Shown here: positions 26,799 to 36,516 of the stretch, in pieces
Layout: every line of letters begins with the position of its first letter
Numbering within the stretch: the stretch's first letter is position 1
NCBI RefSeq assembly: GCF_037977055.1
Contig: NZ_CP150274.1
Location: 5,828,001-5,892,000, forward strand
Source of the DNA: Paenibacillus sp. FSL K6-1096
GTDB taxonomy: Bacteria; Bacillota; Bacilli; Paenibacillales; Paenibacillaceae
Direction of reading: 5' to 3'
DNA length: 64,000 bases
Program-made: the position numbers and the translations under genes
The notes under the pieces: model-generated
What the model saw: only the letters and a program-made list of their open reading frames with translations
Databases searched by the model: none
What the model was told of the DNA's origin: nothing

Positions 26799-29153
26799 AT
26801 GAATTATACGATTCAGGCTCAAGTGTCCCCCAAGAATATCTATCCCTCTTCGCTTCGTCTGGGCGGAACCAGCCCCCAAGGAGATGAGATCAGCTTCACC
26901 AATTATTATATGGAGCTTAACGGCAAGCCTTATGTCGCGATCTGCGGCGAATTCCATTATTCCCGTTATCCCGAAGCAGACTGGGAGACGGAAATCCGCA
27001 AAATGAAGCTGTCGGGCATCAATGTAATTGCTACCTATATCTTCTGGAATCACCATGAAGAGCGGGAAGGGGAGATGGACTGGACGGGCAACCGCGATCT
27101 GCGGCGGTTCGTTAAGCTGTGCCGGAATAACGGACTCTATGTTATTCTGCGTGTCGGGCCGTTCTGCCACGGTGAGGTCCGCAACGGCGGGCTGCCGGAC
27201 TGGCTGTTCGGGCGCGAGTTCGATGTCCGCTCCAATGATGCAGGCTATCTGCGGCTTGTTCAGCGCCTGTTCGGGGAGATCGGGCATCAGGCCCGCGGCC
27301 TGATGTTCAAGGACGGCGGGCCGGTCATCGGCATCCAGCTGGAGAATGAGCTGAATGCCGCCGCTGCACTGTGGGAGGAGACCGCCAAGCAGGGCGATGA
27401 GTATCTTAGCGGCGGGGTAAGCGGTGCTGAAGGCTCAGAGCATATGCGTCTGCTCAAGCAGTACGCGTCAGATGCCGGGCTGATAGCTCCGATATATACG
27501 AGCACAGGCTGGGGAGCCGCACCGTTCCTGGAGGATGAGGTGCTGCCGCTGTATGGCGGATATGCGTATACGCCCTGGAGCATCAGTGACCCGAACCAGA
27601 CCCAGAAGCCTACGCCGGAGTATGTCTTCGTGAACTTCCATGACGATCAGGCGCCGGGCGGTGAATTCAATCCGCCGTATCCACGGACGAAATACCCGTT
27701 CGCCTGCTGTGAGATGGGCGGCGGGATGCAGACCTGGTACCTGTCCCGCTTCCAGGTGGAGCCGGAGAGCGTCATCGCTATGAGCTTAATGAAGCTGGCC
27801 GGGGGCTGCAACTTCATCGGCTATTATATGTTCCACGGCGGAACGAATCCGGTGGGCAGCACCGGATATCTGAACGAGAGCACCACCCCCAAGCTGACCT
27901 ATGACTTCCAGGCGCCGATCGGCGAGTTCGGGCAGATCCGCGAATCGAACGGCCTGCTCCGCCCGCTGCATTATTTCCTGCGCCGGTTCGCTGACCGGCT
28001 GGCTCCGCTGGCAACGGTGCTTCCGGCCGGGGCTGAGGCGATCACGCCGGAGGATGCGCATTCACTGCGTTATGCAGTCCGCACTAATGGCAGGTCGGGC
28101 TTCCTGTTCGTCAATAATTATCAGGACCATGTGCAGATGGATACACATGAAGAGGTTGTGTTTGGTGTTAAGCTGGGTGCGGAGGTCATTAGCTTCCCGC
28201 AGCGGAGCAGCCTGACGGTTCAGTCCAAGGCATCCTTCCTGCTGCCGTTCAACTTCGATCTGGACGGACTGAATCTTAAGTATGCTACGGCACAGCCTGT
28301 CACGGCAGTCGAAACGGATGAAGCAGCTACCTACTTCTTCTCCATGCCGGAAGGGGTGGACGGTGAGTTCCAGCTCGCGGCGGAGGGCGGCATATTGGAC
28401 GTTGTTGCTGATGCCGGAGACGTAGTGCAGGATGGCGGCTACACGTTCGTGCTTCCGCATGATGTATCGTCCATGATTGTCATCAAGCGCGAGGGCGCCA
28501 GAGAAGTGCGGATCTATGCGGTGAGCGCCAGGGAAGCCTCGGAGCTGTGGGAGCTGGAGGAGAACGGACAGAACCGGGTGTTGTTCTCACCTGTTCCACC
28601 GGTGCAGACTCCGGACGGAATCGAATTCATCAGCCCGGGGCAGCATGCCTTCACGTTCCGGGAATATACGGGCGGAGCTGCGGCGGCCCCGCAGTGGCAT
28701 CCGGTCCAGGCGGATGCAGCCGTCAGCGGGCGGCGCGAGGGCTGGTTCCAGGTGTATGATGTCCAGGTTCCGGCCCAAGAGATCGGTGTTACGGTGCGGC
28801 GGATTCATGATCATAAGGTGGTGCTAGAACTGCCGGAGACTGTGCTGGAAGGCACGGAAGAAGTACTGCTGAGCATTGATTATACAGGCAATGTGGGCTA
28901 CGCTTTTGCTGGCGGCAAGCTGTTTCACGATCACTTCTACAACGGCTTGCCGTGGGAGATCGGGTTGTTACGGTTCCGCGAGGTGCTGCGCCGGGGTGAG
29001 ATCGTGCTGGAGACCACGCCGCGCCGCACCGGTGCTGTCAAGCTGGCCGATGACGCCGCCATGGCGGTGGAGAAGGTGTTCGAGGGCGAAGCGGTGGCGG
29101 TGTTCCACAGTGTAACTGCAACGCCGGTGTACCGGGTGGGGGTTAGACGGTAG
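26799..29153 (+). CDS. beta-galactosidase, glycoside hydrolase family 35
   Basis: A 784-residue GH35 enzyme that should release terminal beta-galactose. GH35 signatures: GEFHYSRYP near residue 50, YIFWNHHE at 80-87, GLYVILRVGPFCHGE at 112-126, and GIQLENEL with the acid/base E184; the nucleophile is probably E305 in CCEMGGGM. C-terminal beta-sandwich domains follow. No signal peptide, so it acts in the cytoplasm on imported oligosaccharides, consistent with the ABC operon just upstream. ATG at 26799 follows AAAGGAGACCTTCTC. Its downstream gap holds a repeat array and a convergent permease operon. Confidence 0.92.
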   Translation: MNYTIQAQVSPKNIYPSSLRLGGTSPQGDEISFTNYYMELNGKPYVAICGEFHYSRYPEADWETEIRKMKLSGINVIATYIFWNHHEEREGEMDWTGNRDLRRFVKLCRNNGLYVILRVGPFCHGEVRNGGLPDWLFGREFDVRSNDAGYLRLVQRLFGEIGHQARGLMFKDGGPVIGIQLENELNAAAALWEETAKQGDEYLSGGVSGAEGSEHMRLLKQYASDAGLIAPIYTSTGWGAAPFLEDEVLPLYGGYAYTPWSISDPNQTQKPTPEYVFVNFHDDQAPGGEFNPPYPRTKYPFACCEMGGGMQTWYLSRFQVEPESVIAMSLMKLAGGCNFIGYYMFHGGTNPVGSTGYLNESTTPKLTYDFQAPIGEFGQIRESNGLLRPLHYFLRRFADRLAPLATVLPAGAEAITPEDAHSLRYAVRTNGRSGFLFVNNYQDHVQMDTHEEVVFGVKLGAEVISFPQRSSLTVQSKASFLLPFNFDLDGLNLKYATAQPVTAVETDEAATYFFSMPEGVDGEFQLAAEGGILDVVADAGDVVQDGGYTFVLPHDVSSMIVIKREGAREVRIYAVSAREASELWELEENGQNRVLFSPVPPVQTPDGIEFISPGQHAFTFREYTGGAAAAPQWHPVQADAAVSGRREGWFQVYDVQVPAQEIGVTVRRIHDHKVVLELPETVLEGTEEVLLSIDYTGNVGYAFAGGKLFHDHFYNGLPWEIGLLRFREVLRRGEIVLETTPRRTGAVKLADDAAMAVEKVFEGEAVAVFHSVTATPVYRVGVRR

Positions 29154-29224
29154 AGCAGTAGCTGCTGGAAAGGTTGCGGATGTGGGGAGAGGAATTGGCC
29201 TTCCCGTGAGCTGATGGTGGATGC

Positions 29225-29405
29225 GCGGACTGTGAGGCCCTTATTCGGTCTGAAAGGACTGAATTTGCCGTATTTGCGGACTCAGTGGACCTTATTCTTC
29301 GGATTCCCCCTCGTTTATGGCCAGAGTGTGCGGAATAAGCGCAACTGAGTCCGCGGAGGGTGCCAAAAGTGGTGCTATCGGCGAAATAAGCGCATGTGAG
29401 TCCGT
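29225..29405. repeat. intergenic palindromic repeat array, family D
   Basis: Four related elements lie between two convergent genes. Two at 29225 and 29276 read GCGGACTcagtgg...CTTATTC; two at 29329 and 29381 are in the opposite orientation, GCGGAATAAGCGCA...TGAGTCCGC. The element ends are inverted (GCGGA/TCCGC). Starts are 51, 53 and 52 bases apart. No protein is supported in this 400-base gap. Confidence 0.65.
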
Positions 29406-29466
29406 GTCTCCCCAGGGGGGGACGCAAAAAGTTTGTGTGAACGATTATACCCAAAATCCACCTCAT

Positions 29467-29514
29467 AAAAAGAAGGCACGGCCCCAAGCGAGTTCGCTTA
29501 GGCTGTGCCTTCTT
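29467..29514 (-). terminator. intrinsic terminator of the minus-strand permease operon
   Basis: AAGAAGGCAC (29470-29479) pairs with GTGCCTTCTT (29505-29514), with an inner AAGCG/CGCTT stem; on the minus strand it ends in T5. Confidence 0.8.
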
Positions 29515-29553
29515 GCCGTCCGGAAGCGGGCAGAGTAGAGGAGCAGGATCGAA

Positions 29554-30390
29554 TCAGCCCTTAACCGCCCCCGCCACGACGCCCTTAACAATATACTTCT
29601 GCAGGAAGATGAACACGATGATCGAAGGAAGCACTGCCATTACCATCGCCGTCATCGCATACTGCCAATCCGACGTATACTGGCCGACGAAGGTGTAGGC
29701 CGCCAGCGTCAGCGTCTTGGTGCTTGGTGAGCCGTTGACCATCAGCAGCGGGAGCAGGAAGTCATTCCAGATCCACATCACGTCGATGATCACAATCGTG
29801 GTGGTGACCGATTTCAGCAGCGGAAAGATCACACTGAAGAACAGGCGGAAGCCGGAAGCGCCGTCGATCGTCGCGCTCTCGTCAATCTCAGCCGGAATGC
29901 CCTTCACGAAGCCGTGATAGATGAACACCGCGAGCGGAGCGCCGAAGCCCCAATACAAGAGGCCCAGTCCCCAGGTGCTCTCCGACATGTTCAGGCTTTT
30001 GGCCGTCTGCAGCACCGTCAGCATGATCGACTGGAACGGGATCAGCATCGGCATAATGCACAGGAAGTAGAGGACGCCGCTCCATCTGGTTTTGGTCCGG
30101 GCCAGCTTATAGGCGGCAATGGACGAGATGAATACGATGCCGAGCAGGCCGACCCCGGTAATGATGAAGTTGTTCAGGAACAAGCGCGGATAGTTGATGA
30201 ACTCCCAGACATAGGCGTAGTTACTGAAGTTGATGTGCTTCGGGAGGGCGATAACGTCGGTCATAACCTCGCCGAAGCTTTTCAGGGAGTTGATCACTGC
30301 CAGGAATAACGGATACAGGAACAGCAGAGACAAGAGCACGAGCACCACTTCGAGTATGATCTTGCCTGCCTTGTTAGGTTTAGTTGTCAT
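29554..30390 (-). CDS. carbohydrate ABC transporter permease, MalG type
   Basis: A 278-residue permease with six membrane segments, the EAA loop DESATIDGASGFRLFFSVIFP, and the C-terminal VGQYTSDWQYAMTAMVMAVLPSI typical of the second permease of sugar importers (CUT1 family). Its ATG overlaps the stop of the first permease by one base (TAATG), so the two are co-translated. With the binding protein at 35110 and the GH36 enzyme it probably imports raffinose- or melibiose-type alpha-galactosides; this is inferred from context. Confidence 0.92.
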   Translation of the reverse strand: MTTKPNKAGKIILEVVLVLLSLLFLYPLFLAVINSLKSFGEVMTDVIALPKHINFSNYAYVWEFINYPRLFLNNFIITGVGLLGIVFISSIAAYKLARTKTRWSGVLYFLCIMPMLIPFQSIMLTVLQTAKSLNMSESTWGLGLLYWGFGAPLAVFIYHGFVKGIPAEIDESATIDGASGFRLFFSVIFPLLKSVTTTIVIIDVMWIWNDFLLPLLMVNGSPSTKTLTLAAYTFVGQYTSDWQYAMTAMVMAVLPSIIVFIFLQKYIVKGVVAGAVKG

Positions 30391-31280
30391 TAGGCCTCTA
30401 CCTCTCTGCGTTTGAAGACTGTCAGCTGGATGATGGTTACGACTAGCACTGCCAGGAACAGAATCAGCGCTTTGGCTGTGCCGTAGCCGTACAGGTTATT
30501 CTGGAACGTATCCCGGTAGATATCATAAGCGATACTATAAGTAGTTCCGCCGGGGCCGCCGCCGGTCAGCGACAGGATTACGTCGAATACCTTAATCGAG
30601 TTGGTCAGAGCCATGAACACCGAAATCGTGATCGATGGAGCCAGCAGCGGCAGCGTCACACTGAAGAACCGTCTCAGCGGACCGGCACCGTCAACGGTGG
30701 CCGCTTCCTTGAGATCCTCCGGCACCGATTGCAGCCCGGCGATGTAGATCACCAGATAGAACCCGATCGACTGCCAGATGGACACGCCAAGGATCGAGAT
30801 GAACGCCAGCCCCGGTGTTCCAAGCCAGCTCAGGCCGAATATGCTCCACCCGGTGCTCTCTCCGAGGGAATTGAAGCCCTGCATGAAGATGAATTTCCAG
30901 ATGAAGCCGACAATCACAAGGCTGAGGATATAAGGGATGAAGAAGGCCGCCCGCAGCCAGGAGGTGCTCTTCAGCTTCATGTCCAGCAGCACCGCCAGCA
31001 GAATCGCCAGTACGTTGATGATTACGATATAGAGAATCGCATATTTAATCGTGAACCAGGCGGCATTGGAGAAGTTCGTATCGCCCGAGAAGATCTGGCG
31101 GAAATTGTCCAGCCCGATGAATTTGGGATGCTTGGCAATCCCGTTCCACTTCGTCATGGAATAGCGGATCGTCATGGCAAAGGGGATGTAGAAGGCTACA
31201 GCAATACAGATCAGAACCGGGAGTGTAAAGATTCCGAATTCGAGTCTTTCGCGCCATTGTCTGCCGAGTGTTTTTAACAT
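30390..31280 (-). CDS. carbohydrate ABC transporter permease, MalF type
   Basis: A 296-residue CUT1 permease with six membrane segments and the EAA loop KEAATVDGAGPLRRFFSVTLP; GGPGGTTYSIAYDIYRDTFQN is the usual segment near the C-terminus. First gene of a two-gene minus-strand operon that diverges from the kinase gene at 31489. The 208-base gap between them must hold both promoters and contains the imperfect palindrome TAACCATTCCGGTTA near 31338. AGAGGTGC precedes the ATG on the minus strand. No ATPase gene accompanies it. Confidence 0.92.
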   Translation of the reverse strand: MLKTLGRQWRERLEFGIFTLPVLICIAVAFYIPFAMTIRYSMTKWNGIAKHPKFIGLDNFRQIFSGDTNFSNAAWFTIKYAILYIVIINVLAILLAVLLDMKLKSTSWLRAAFFIPYILSLVIVGFIWKFIFMQGFNSLGESTGWSIFGLSWLGTPGLAFISILGVSIWQSIGFYLVIYIAGLQSVPEDLKEAATVDGAGPLRRFFSVTLPLLAPSITISVFMALTNSIKVFDVILSLTGGGPGGTTYSIAYDIYRDTFQNNLYGYGTAKALILFLAVLVVTIIQLTVFKRREVEA

Positions 31281-31488
31281 GGATGCACCTCTTCTGGAGT
31301 TATCTGCGTGGAAGAATCAGGCCCGGCTTGCCACGCTTAACCATTCCGGTTAGTCTATATGGTGTAATTATAGAGCAGCCCCCTGACCGCCAAAATGGAT
31401 TTAAGAGGACAGTTAAGGGTAAAAAGGTGAACGGTGTGCAGCGGCTGTCCAGTGGACAGAAACCGGCGGCAGGAAGAAGGGGAACATC

Positions 31489-33345
31489 ATGAAAAAAGTG
31501 TGGTTGAAGCTCGCTGAGCCTTTACTGGAGCGGATCTCCCGGCGGCTGGCGAACAAGCTGATCCTGTTGTTTACGATTATTATCATCCTGGTGGTCAGCT
31601 CGCTTACATACATCTCTTACCGCATGCTACAGCGGGAATCGGTGGATAACAGCATCGCCAGCACAAGCAACAATCTGCTGCTGGTCGGGCGGAATCTGGA
31701 GAGCTACCTGAGCGGTATTGAGCAGCTCTCATTGCCCCAGATCTCTTACGACGAGTTCAATTATGCCCTGCTGCACGAATCGGAGGACTACAGCTCGCGG
31801 ATGTATGTGGAGGATTATCTGAAGAATCTGTATTTCTCCCGCAATGATCTGGAGTCGGTGTACCTGTATATCATCAAGGAGCAGAAGTATTACTATGTAA
31901 CCAAGGAGAACTACAATATCACCGTGCGGGTGTCCTCACATCCGCCCATTACTGATCTGCCGTGGTATCAGCGGGCGCTGGCGAGTCCGTATAATCGTTC
32001 ATATCAATCTTTTGCGGAAAAAAGACTTGCACCCGGCAGCAGTGCCGATTACCCGGTCAACCCGGACAAGGTCTTCATGGGCTATCACCGGCTGATCCGC
32101 TCCATCGTCTCCCGGGAGCCGCAGGCGGTATTGTCGCTGTACCTGAATTCCTCGGTGACCGGTGAGATTATGAAGGATATTCCGTTCAGCAGCGGAGAGC
32201 ATCTGATGTATATCAGCCCGGATGAGGAGCCTTTTGTCGTGGATGATATGCCGTTCTTCCGGGAGAGCAGGGAGGCGGGGCTGACGGAGCTGCTGACACC
32301 GGAGCACAAGGGGCGGGTGACCTGGTCCGGCAACGGGCAGAAGTACCTCGTGATCTACGACATCAGCCAAAAAGAAGGCTGGAAGCTCGTCAAGCCGATT
32401 CCGTATACCCAGATCTACGAAGCGGCCACGACGACGCGTACCCTGAGTGTGGCGCTTGGCCTGCTGTTCCTGATTGTCTCGGTCGTGCTGGTCAGCGTCA
32501 TCTCGAACCGGATCACCGATCCGCTGAAGAATCTGTCGCTGCAGATGAAGCGGTTCAGCTCGGGGAGCTTCGACGCCCAGGCTGCGGTATCCGGCAAGGA
32601 TGAGATCGCCTATCTGTCCCGCCATTTCAACAAAATGGTCGAACGGACCAATGAGCTGATCAATGAACGCTACAAGATGAAAATTGTGGAGAAGAACGCT
32701 GTCCTCAAAGCGCTGGAGGCGGAAATTAACCCCCACTTCCTGTACAATGCGCTCCAGGCGATCTCGACCAAGGCGCTGAAGAACCACAATGATGATATCG
32801 TTGAGATGGTGGACAATCTGGCGTTAACCCTGCGATACTGTATCAGCGGCAAGGATGTCGTGCAGGCCAGGGAGGAGCTGCGGCATATCGGGCGTTATCT
32901 GGCGCTGCAGCAGGCCCGGTTCGGCAGCCGGATGCAGGTCGTCTATGACTGGGAGGAAGGGCTGATGGACCTTAGAATTCCCAAGCTGTCGATCCAGACG
33001 CTGGTCGAGAACTGCATCAAGCACGCGCTGGAGAAGGTCTCCACTACGGTGACTATCCGCATCGAAGCACATGTTACGGATACACACAGTATCATTTCAG
33101 TGGTGGATGACGGGCCGGGCATCCGGGCCGGGCGGCTGGAGCAGGTCATGGGCTCGCTGGAGGTTCAGTGGGAGGACCGCGGCCTGGATACAGACGGGGA
33201 GGATGGAACCGGGAGCATCGGCTTGAAGAATCTGAACACCCGGCTGAAGCTGCTGTACGGGGAGCAGGCGGGCCTGATGATCCACAGCAGTGAACAGGGA
33301 ACACAAATGGAGATGCGGCTGCCGCGGGGAGGATCACATGTATAG
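31489..33345 (+). CDS. sensor histidine kinase, YesM family
   Basis: A 618-residue kinase: transmembrane segment at about 25-47, extracellular Cache-like sensor (50-300), second membrane segment near 308-328, HAMP (330-382), His_kinase domain with the phospho-acceptor in EINPHFLYNALQ, then ATPase motifs LVENCIKHALE, DDGPGI and GSIGLKNLNTRLKLLYG. Its last codons overlap the start of the regulator gene by eight bases (ATGTATAG), which implies coupling of the two products. It should govern the divergent permease operon and the alpha-galactosidase genes. Confidence 0.93.
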   Translation: MKKVWLKLAEPLLERISRRLANKLILLFTIIIILVVSSLTYISYRMLQRESVDNSIASTSNNLLLVGRNLESYLSGIEQLSLPQISYDEFNYALLHESEDYSSRMYVEDYLKNLYFSRNDLESVYLYIIKEQKYYYVTKENYNITVRVSSHPPITDLPWYQRALASPYNRSYQSFAEKRLAPGSSADYPVNPDKVFMGYHRLIRSIVSREPQAVLSLYLNSSVTGEIMKDIPFSSGEHLMYISPDEEPFVVDDMPFFRESREAGLTELLTPEHKGRVTWSGNGQKYLVIYDISQKEGWKLVKPIPYTQIYEAATTTRTLSVALGLLFLIVSVVLVSVISNRITDPLKNLSLQMKRFSSGSFDAQAAVSGKDEIAYLSRHFNKMVERTNELINERYKMKIVEKNAVLKALEAEINPHFLYNALQAISTKALKNHNDDIVEMVDNLALTLRYCISGKDVVQAREELRHIGRYLALQQARFGSRMQVVYDWEEGLMDLRIPKLSIQTLVENCIKHALEKVSTTVTIRIEAHVTDTHSIISVVDDGPGIRAGRLEQVMGSLEVQWEDRGLDTDGEDGTGSIGLKNLNTRLKLLYGEQAGLMIHSSEQGTQMEMRLPRGGSHV

Positions 33346-34984
33346 AGTATTGATAATTGACGATGAGGAGCCGCTGCGCGAAGCGATCCAGATTCTGGGA
33401 GACTGGGAGAGTATCGGGGTCAGCGAGGTGCTGGAGGCGACGGACGGGAAGTCAGGTCTTGCGATGCTGCGCCGGGAGAAGTTCGATCTGGTGCTGGTGG
33501 ATATGAAAATGCCCGAGCTGAGCGGGGCCGAGCTGCTGCAGATCGCCGAGCAGGAATTCCCGGAGCTGCTGATGATTGTCATCAGCGGCTACAATGATTT
33601 CGAGTATACGCGCCAGGCGATCCGCTCCAAGGTGGTGGATTACCTGCTGAAGCCGGTGAACCGCACGGACCTTAACCATGCCCTGCGCAAGGCTACCGGC
33701 GTGCTGGATGCCAAGCGTAAGCGGGAGAGTGAGTTCATCAACCGCAATATTACGCTGAACATGTCGCTGCCGAAGCTGAAGGAGAAGATGTACCTGTCCA
33801 TCCTTGACCGGAGCTTCAAGCCGCAGACGAATGAAGCCTTCCTGCCGCTGATCGGCGCAGACGGAGGGGCCAGCCACTTCGCTGCCGGTACGCTGCGGAT
33901 GCTCAATCTGGAGCAGGTCCGAAAGGAGCGGTTCCACGGGGACCGTGATCTGCTGCATTTTGCCGTTACCAATGTGATGAACGAGCACAGCGACGGGCAG
34001 TTCGGGGCGTTCAGCTTCGCCAGCCCCCAGGGGGACCGGGAATTCATTGCCGTGTTCACGATGAAGGACGGGTACGAGGAAGAGGCGGCTTTCCTGTCGC
34101 TGCACCATATGAAAAGAGCGGCCTCCACCTTGAAGGAGCTGTTCGGCATCGCCTGCGCGGGCGGGCTGGGCGGACCCTGCAATGATCCGCTTGGCCTTGC
34201 GGCATCCTATGAGCAGGCCAAGGCGGCGTTGGATAACCTGGATCTGCTCAGCCTGAAGAACGGCCAGATTGTGCAGGGCGGCGCGGTGCAGCCTGTACTC
34301 CGGGACAATCCCTCGCTGACCGGGCGGATGCCGCAGATCCGCAGTGCGCTGGAGAGCGGGAATGTGAATCATGCGCGCAGCATTCTGAATGATTTCACCG
34401 GGAGCTGGCAGCAGGCTGAAGTCTTTACGCTTGGGGAGGCGGACCGGGCGCTGCGGGTATTCCTGCTGCAGCTCAGCGAGATTGCTGCCCAGCTTGACGC
34501 GCTGCCGCCGCAGAGCTCTAGCGGGAAGGACAGCGCCCTCCAAGCTCTGGGCATCTCCGGTGACTTCGCTTCCTTCGGGCAGTTTACGGCGCTGCTTAAT
34601 GATATCTTTGACGGTTACGCGGGCGGAATCAGCCGTAAGCTGTCGGGAGACCGCAGCAGCGTACTGGAGAATATTAAAGCGTACATTGACAACCATTACT
34701 TTGAAGATATTAAGATATCAAACTTCACGGAGCAATATTTCCTGAGCCGGGAATATCTGATGAAGCTGTTCAAGGGGCAATACGGGTACGGCATCCACGA
34801 GTATGTGCAGAAGGTAAGGATGGACAAGGCGGCAGCCCTGCTGCGTGATCCCGCCCTCAAAATTCAGGATATTTCCGAGATGCTGGGGTATAAGGACAAG
34901 AACTATTTCAGCAAGGCGTTCCGCAATTATTATGATTGCTCACCTTCCGAGTTCCGGCAGCAGCTGGAGGGGGGAGAAAAGTGA
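33338..34984 (+). CDS. response regulator with AraC output domain, YesN family
   Basis: A 548-residue regulator. Receiver: IIDDEEP at 6-12, phosphorylation site D55 in LVLVDMKMP, lysine in VDYLLKPV. C-terminal AraC domain: ISNFTEQYFLSREYLMKLFKGQYG and IQDISEMLGYKDKNYFSKAFRNYYD. The frame is open further upstream, but the ATG at 33338 has GGGGAGGATCAC in front and starts exactly at the receiver domain. Overlaps the kinase by eight bases. Likely targets are the binding protein and GH36 genes downstream and the divergent permeases. Confidence 0.93.
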   Translation: MYRVLIIDDEEPLREAIQILGDWESIGVSEVLEATDGKSGLAMLRREKFDLVLVDMKMPELSGAELLQIAEQEFPELLMIVISGYNDFEYTRQAIRSKVVDYLLKPVNRTDLNHALRKATGVLDAKRKRESEFINRNITLNMSLPKLKEKMYLSILDRSFKPQTNEAFLPLIGADGGASHFAAGTLRMLNLEQVRKERFHGDRDLLHFAVTNVMNEHSDGQFGAFSFASPQGDREFIAVFTMKDGYEEEAAFLSLHHMKRAASTLKELFGIACAGGLGGPCNDPLGLAASYEQAKAALDNLDLLSLKNGQIVQGGAVQPVLRDNPSLTGRMPQIRSALESGNVNHARSILNDFTGSWQQAEVFTLGEADRALRVFLLQLSEIAAQLDALPPQSSSGKDSALQALGISGDFASFGQFTALLNDIFDGYAGGISRKLSGDRSSVLENIKAYIDNHYFEDIKISNFTEQYFLSREYLMKLFKGQYGYGIHEYVQKVRMDKAAALLRDPALKIQDISEMLGYKDKNYFSKAFRNYYDCSPSEFRQQLEGGEK

Positions 34985-34994
34985 AACGGTTACA
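34982..34994 (-). promoter_or_regulatory. CcpA/LacI-like operator candidate
   Basis: The minus strand reads TGTAACCGTTTCA, a 13-base near-palindrome differing by one base from the site at 42431. It overlaps the regulator stop codon and lies upstream of the binding-protein gene. One base shorter than the Bacillus cre consensus, so only a candidate. Confidence 0.35.
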
Positions 34995-35109
34995 TCAGCA
35001 CACTTTTTTACCCCTATAAGTTCACTTATGTACCTTCTTATCCTTTTTCTTTTTCTTTAGAATGATGAGCAAGACCACAAGATGTATGAGGAAAAAGGGG
35101 GCAACATCC

Positions 35110-36435
35110 ATGTTAAAACGATTCATGGCCGTATCTGCGAGTCTGCTGCTGGCAGGGGGACTGCTGGCGGGCTGCGGCGGAAATAACACCAACAATGCCG
35201 CTAACAACACAGGTGGAACAAATGGGGCCGGCAACAGCACTGCCGATTCCTCGAAGCCTGTCACGATTAATATGTTCACCGCATCTCCCGAATACACCGA
35301 TGCCTTCAATGCTTACATCGCCGAATACAAGAAGGTGAAGCCCAACGTAACGATCAATCTGGAAATTATGCAGGCGGATTACAATACGGTACTGAAATCC
35401 AAGATTGCGGCCGGCAGCACCCCGGATGTGTTCCAGACGACTGCGGGCGGCGATATTGATACTTTTGCCGAATACAGCGCCGACCTGACGAATGAACCGC
35501 TGGCCGCTGCGATGACCGATGCCGTCCGCTCCAATATGAGCTCCTCGGATGGCAAAGTGCTCGGGCTTCCGGTCAAGGGCAACCTGTTCGTCCTGATGTA
35601 CAACAAGAAGCTGCTGACGGATGCCGGCATTACCGAGGTTCCGAAGACAACCGCCGAGCTGGATGATGCGATCACTAAGCTGGAAGCCAAGGGAATTACA
35701 CCGTTCGCCAATGCCTACAAGGAGTGGTGGGTATGGAAGCATATCTTCCAGCACTTCGTTGATGCGGCAGCCACCGATGCAGGTACAGACGCCAAGACCC
35801 TGGTAGCCGACTTCATCGCCGGCAAGACCACCTTCAAGGATCATCCCGTGCTGAACGATAATTTCTTCAACTTCATTGATACGACCGTGAAGCATGGTAC
35901 AGACAAGCCGCTGGAACGCGACAGCAATGCGGAAGTCAGTGACTTCGCCCTCGGCAAAACCGCCTTCATGACCGGCAAGGGTGCCTGGGATGAAGAGGCC
36001 ATCAAGAAGATCACCCCTGACTTCGATCTCGGCATCGCCGGTTATCCGGTCAGCGACAAGCCGGAGCAGTCCCAGATCATTACGGGTGCTGACCAGGCGC
36101 TGCGCATCAACAAGGATTCGGCTGTAGCTAAGGAGACGATCAAATTCTTCAACTGGCTGTATACCTCTGATTACGGCAAAAGCTGGTTCTCCAACGTAGC
36201 CAAGGTGATTCCGCCGATCAAGGATGCGCCGATGCCTGACCTGCAAATGCCTAAGGAGATGGAGGAAATCCTGAAGACCGAGAAATCCGGCGACCTGTCC
36301 GTGAACTATTCGCTGGATACGTTCCACCAGAAATTCGGTGAATTGATGCAGGCTTATATCGGCGGCAGCAAGACCAAGGACCAAGCGATCGATGAAATTC
36401 AGAAGGCCTGGATTCAGTTCGGGTCCGCACAATAA
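35110..36435 (+). CDS. extracellular solute-binding lipoprotein, CUT1 family
   Basis: A 441-residue sugar-binding protein. The signal peptide ends in lipobox LLAGC with C22 lipidated, then an Asn/Thr-rich linker and a family 1 binding fold (VTINMFTASPEYTDAFNAYIAEYKK; GSTPDVFQTTAGGDIDTFAEY). The frame is open to 35062, but the ATG at 35110 has AAAAAGGGGG at good distance and starts a normal signal peptide. It should serve the permeases at 29554-31280, although those are on the other strand five kilobases away. An intercistronic hairpin separates it from the GH36 gene. Confidence 0.92.
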   Translation: MLKRFMAVSASLLLAGGLLAGCGGNNTNNAANNTGGTNGAGNSTADSSKPVTINMFTASPEYTDAFNAYIAEYKKVKPNVTINLEIMQADYNTVLKSKIAAGSTPDVFQTTAGGDIDTFAEYSADLTNEPLAAAMTDAVRSNMSSSDGKVLGLPVKGNLFVLMYNKKLLTDAGITEVPKTTAELDDAITKLEAKGITPFANAYKEWWVWKHIFQHFVDAAATDAGTDAKTLVADFIAGKTTFKDHPVLNDNFFNFIDTTVKHGTDKPLERDSNAEVSDFALGKTAFMTGKGAWDEEAIKKITPDFDLGIAGYPVSDKPEQSQIITGADQALRINKDSAVAKETIKFFNWLYTSDYGKSWFSNVAKVIPPIKDAPMPDLQMPKEMEEILKTEKSGDLSVNYSLDTFHQKFGELMQAYIGGSKTKDQAIDEIQKAWIQFGSAQ

Positions 36436-36453
36436 AAGCATCAGGATGAACTT

Positions 36454-36491
36454 GAACGGCCACCGCGGTGTAATTACTGAGGGGGCCGTTC
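36454..36491 (+). other. intercistronic hairpin between binding protein and GH36
   Basis: GAACGGCC (36454-36461) pairs with GGCCGTTC (36484-36491). No T-run follows, so it more likely protects the abundant binding-protein mRNA end than terminates. Confidence 0.45.
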
Positions 36492-36516
36492 CTGTATTAA
36501 GGAGGCTGCAGGATAC

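Noticed and set aside
25070..26800. A 576-codon minus-strand frame
   Set aside because: Mirror of the binding lipoprotein gene; runs through the terminator and the next ribosome site.
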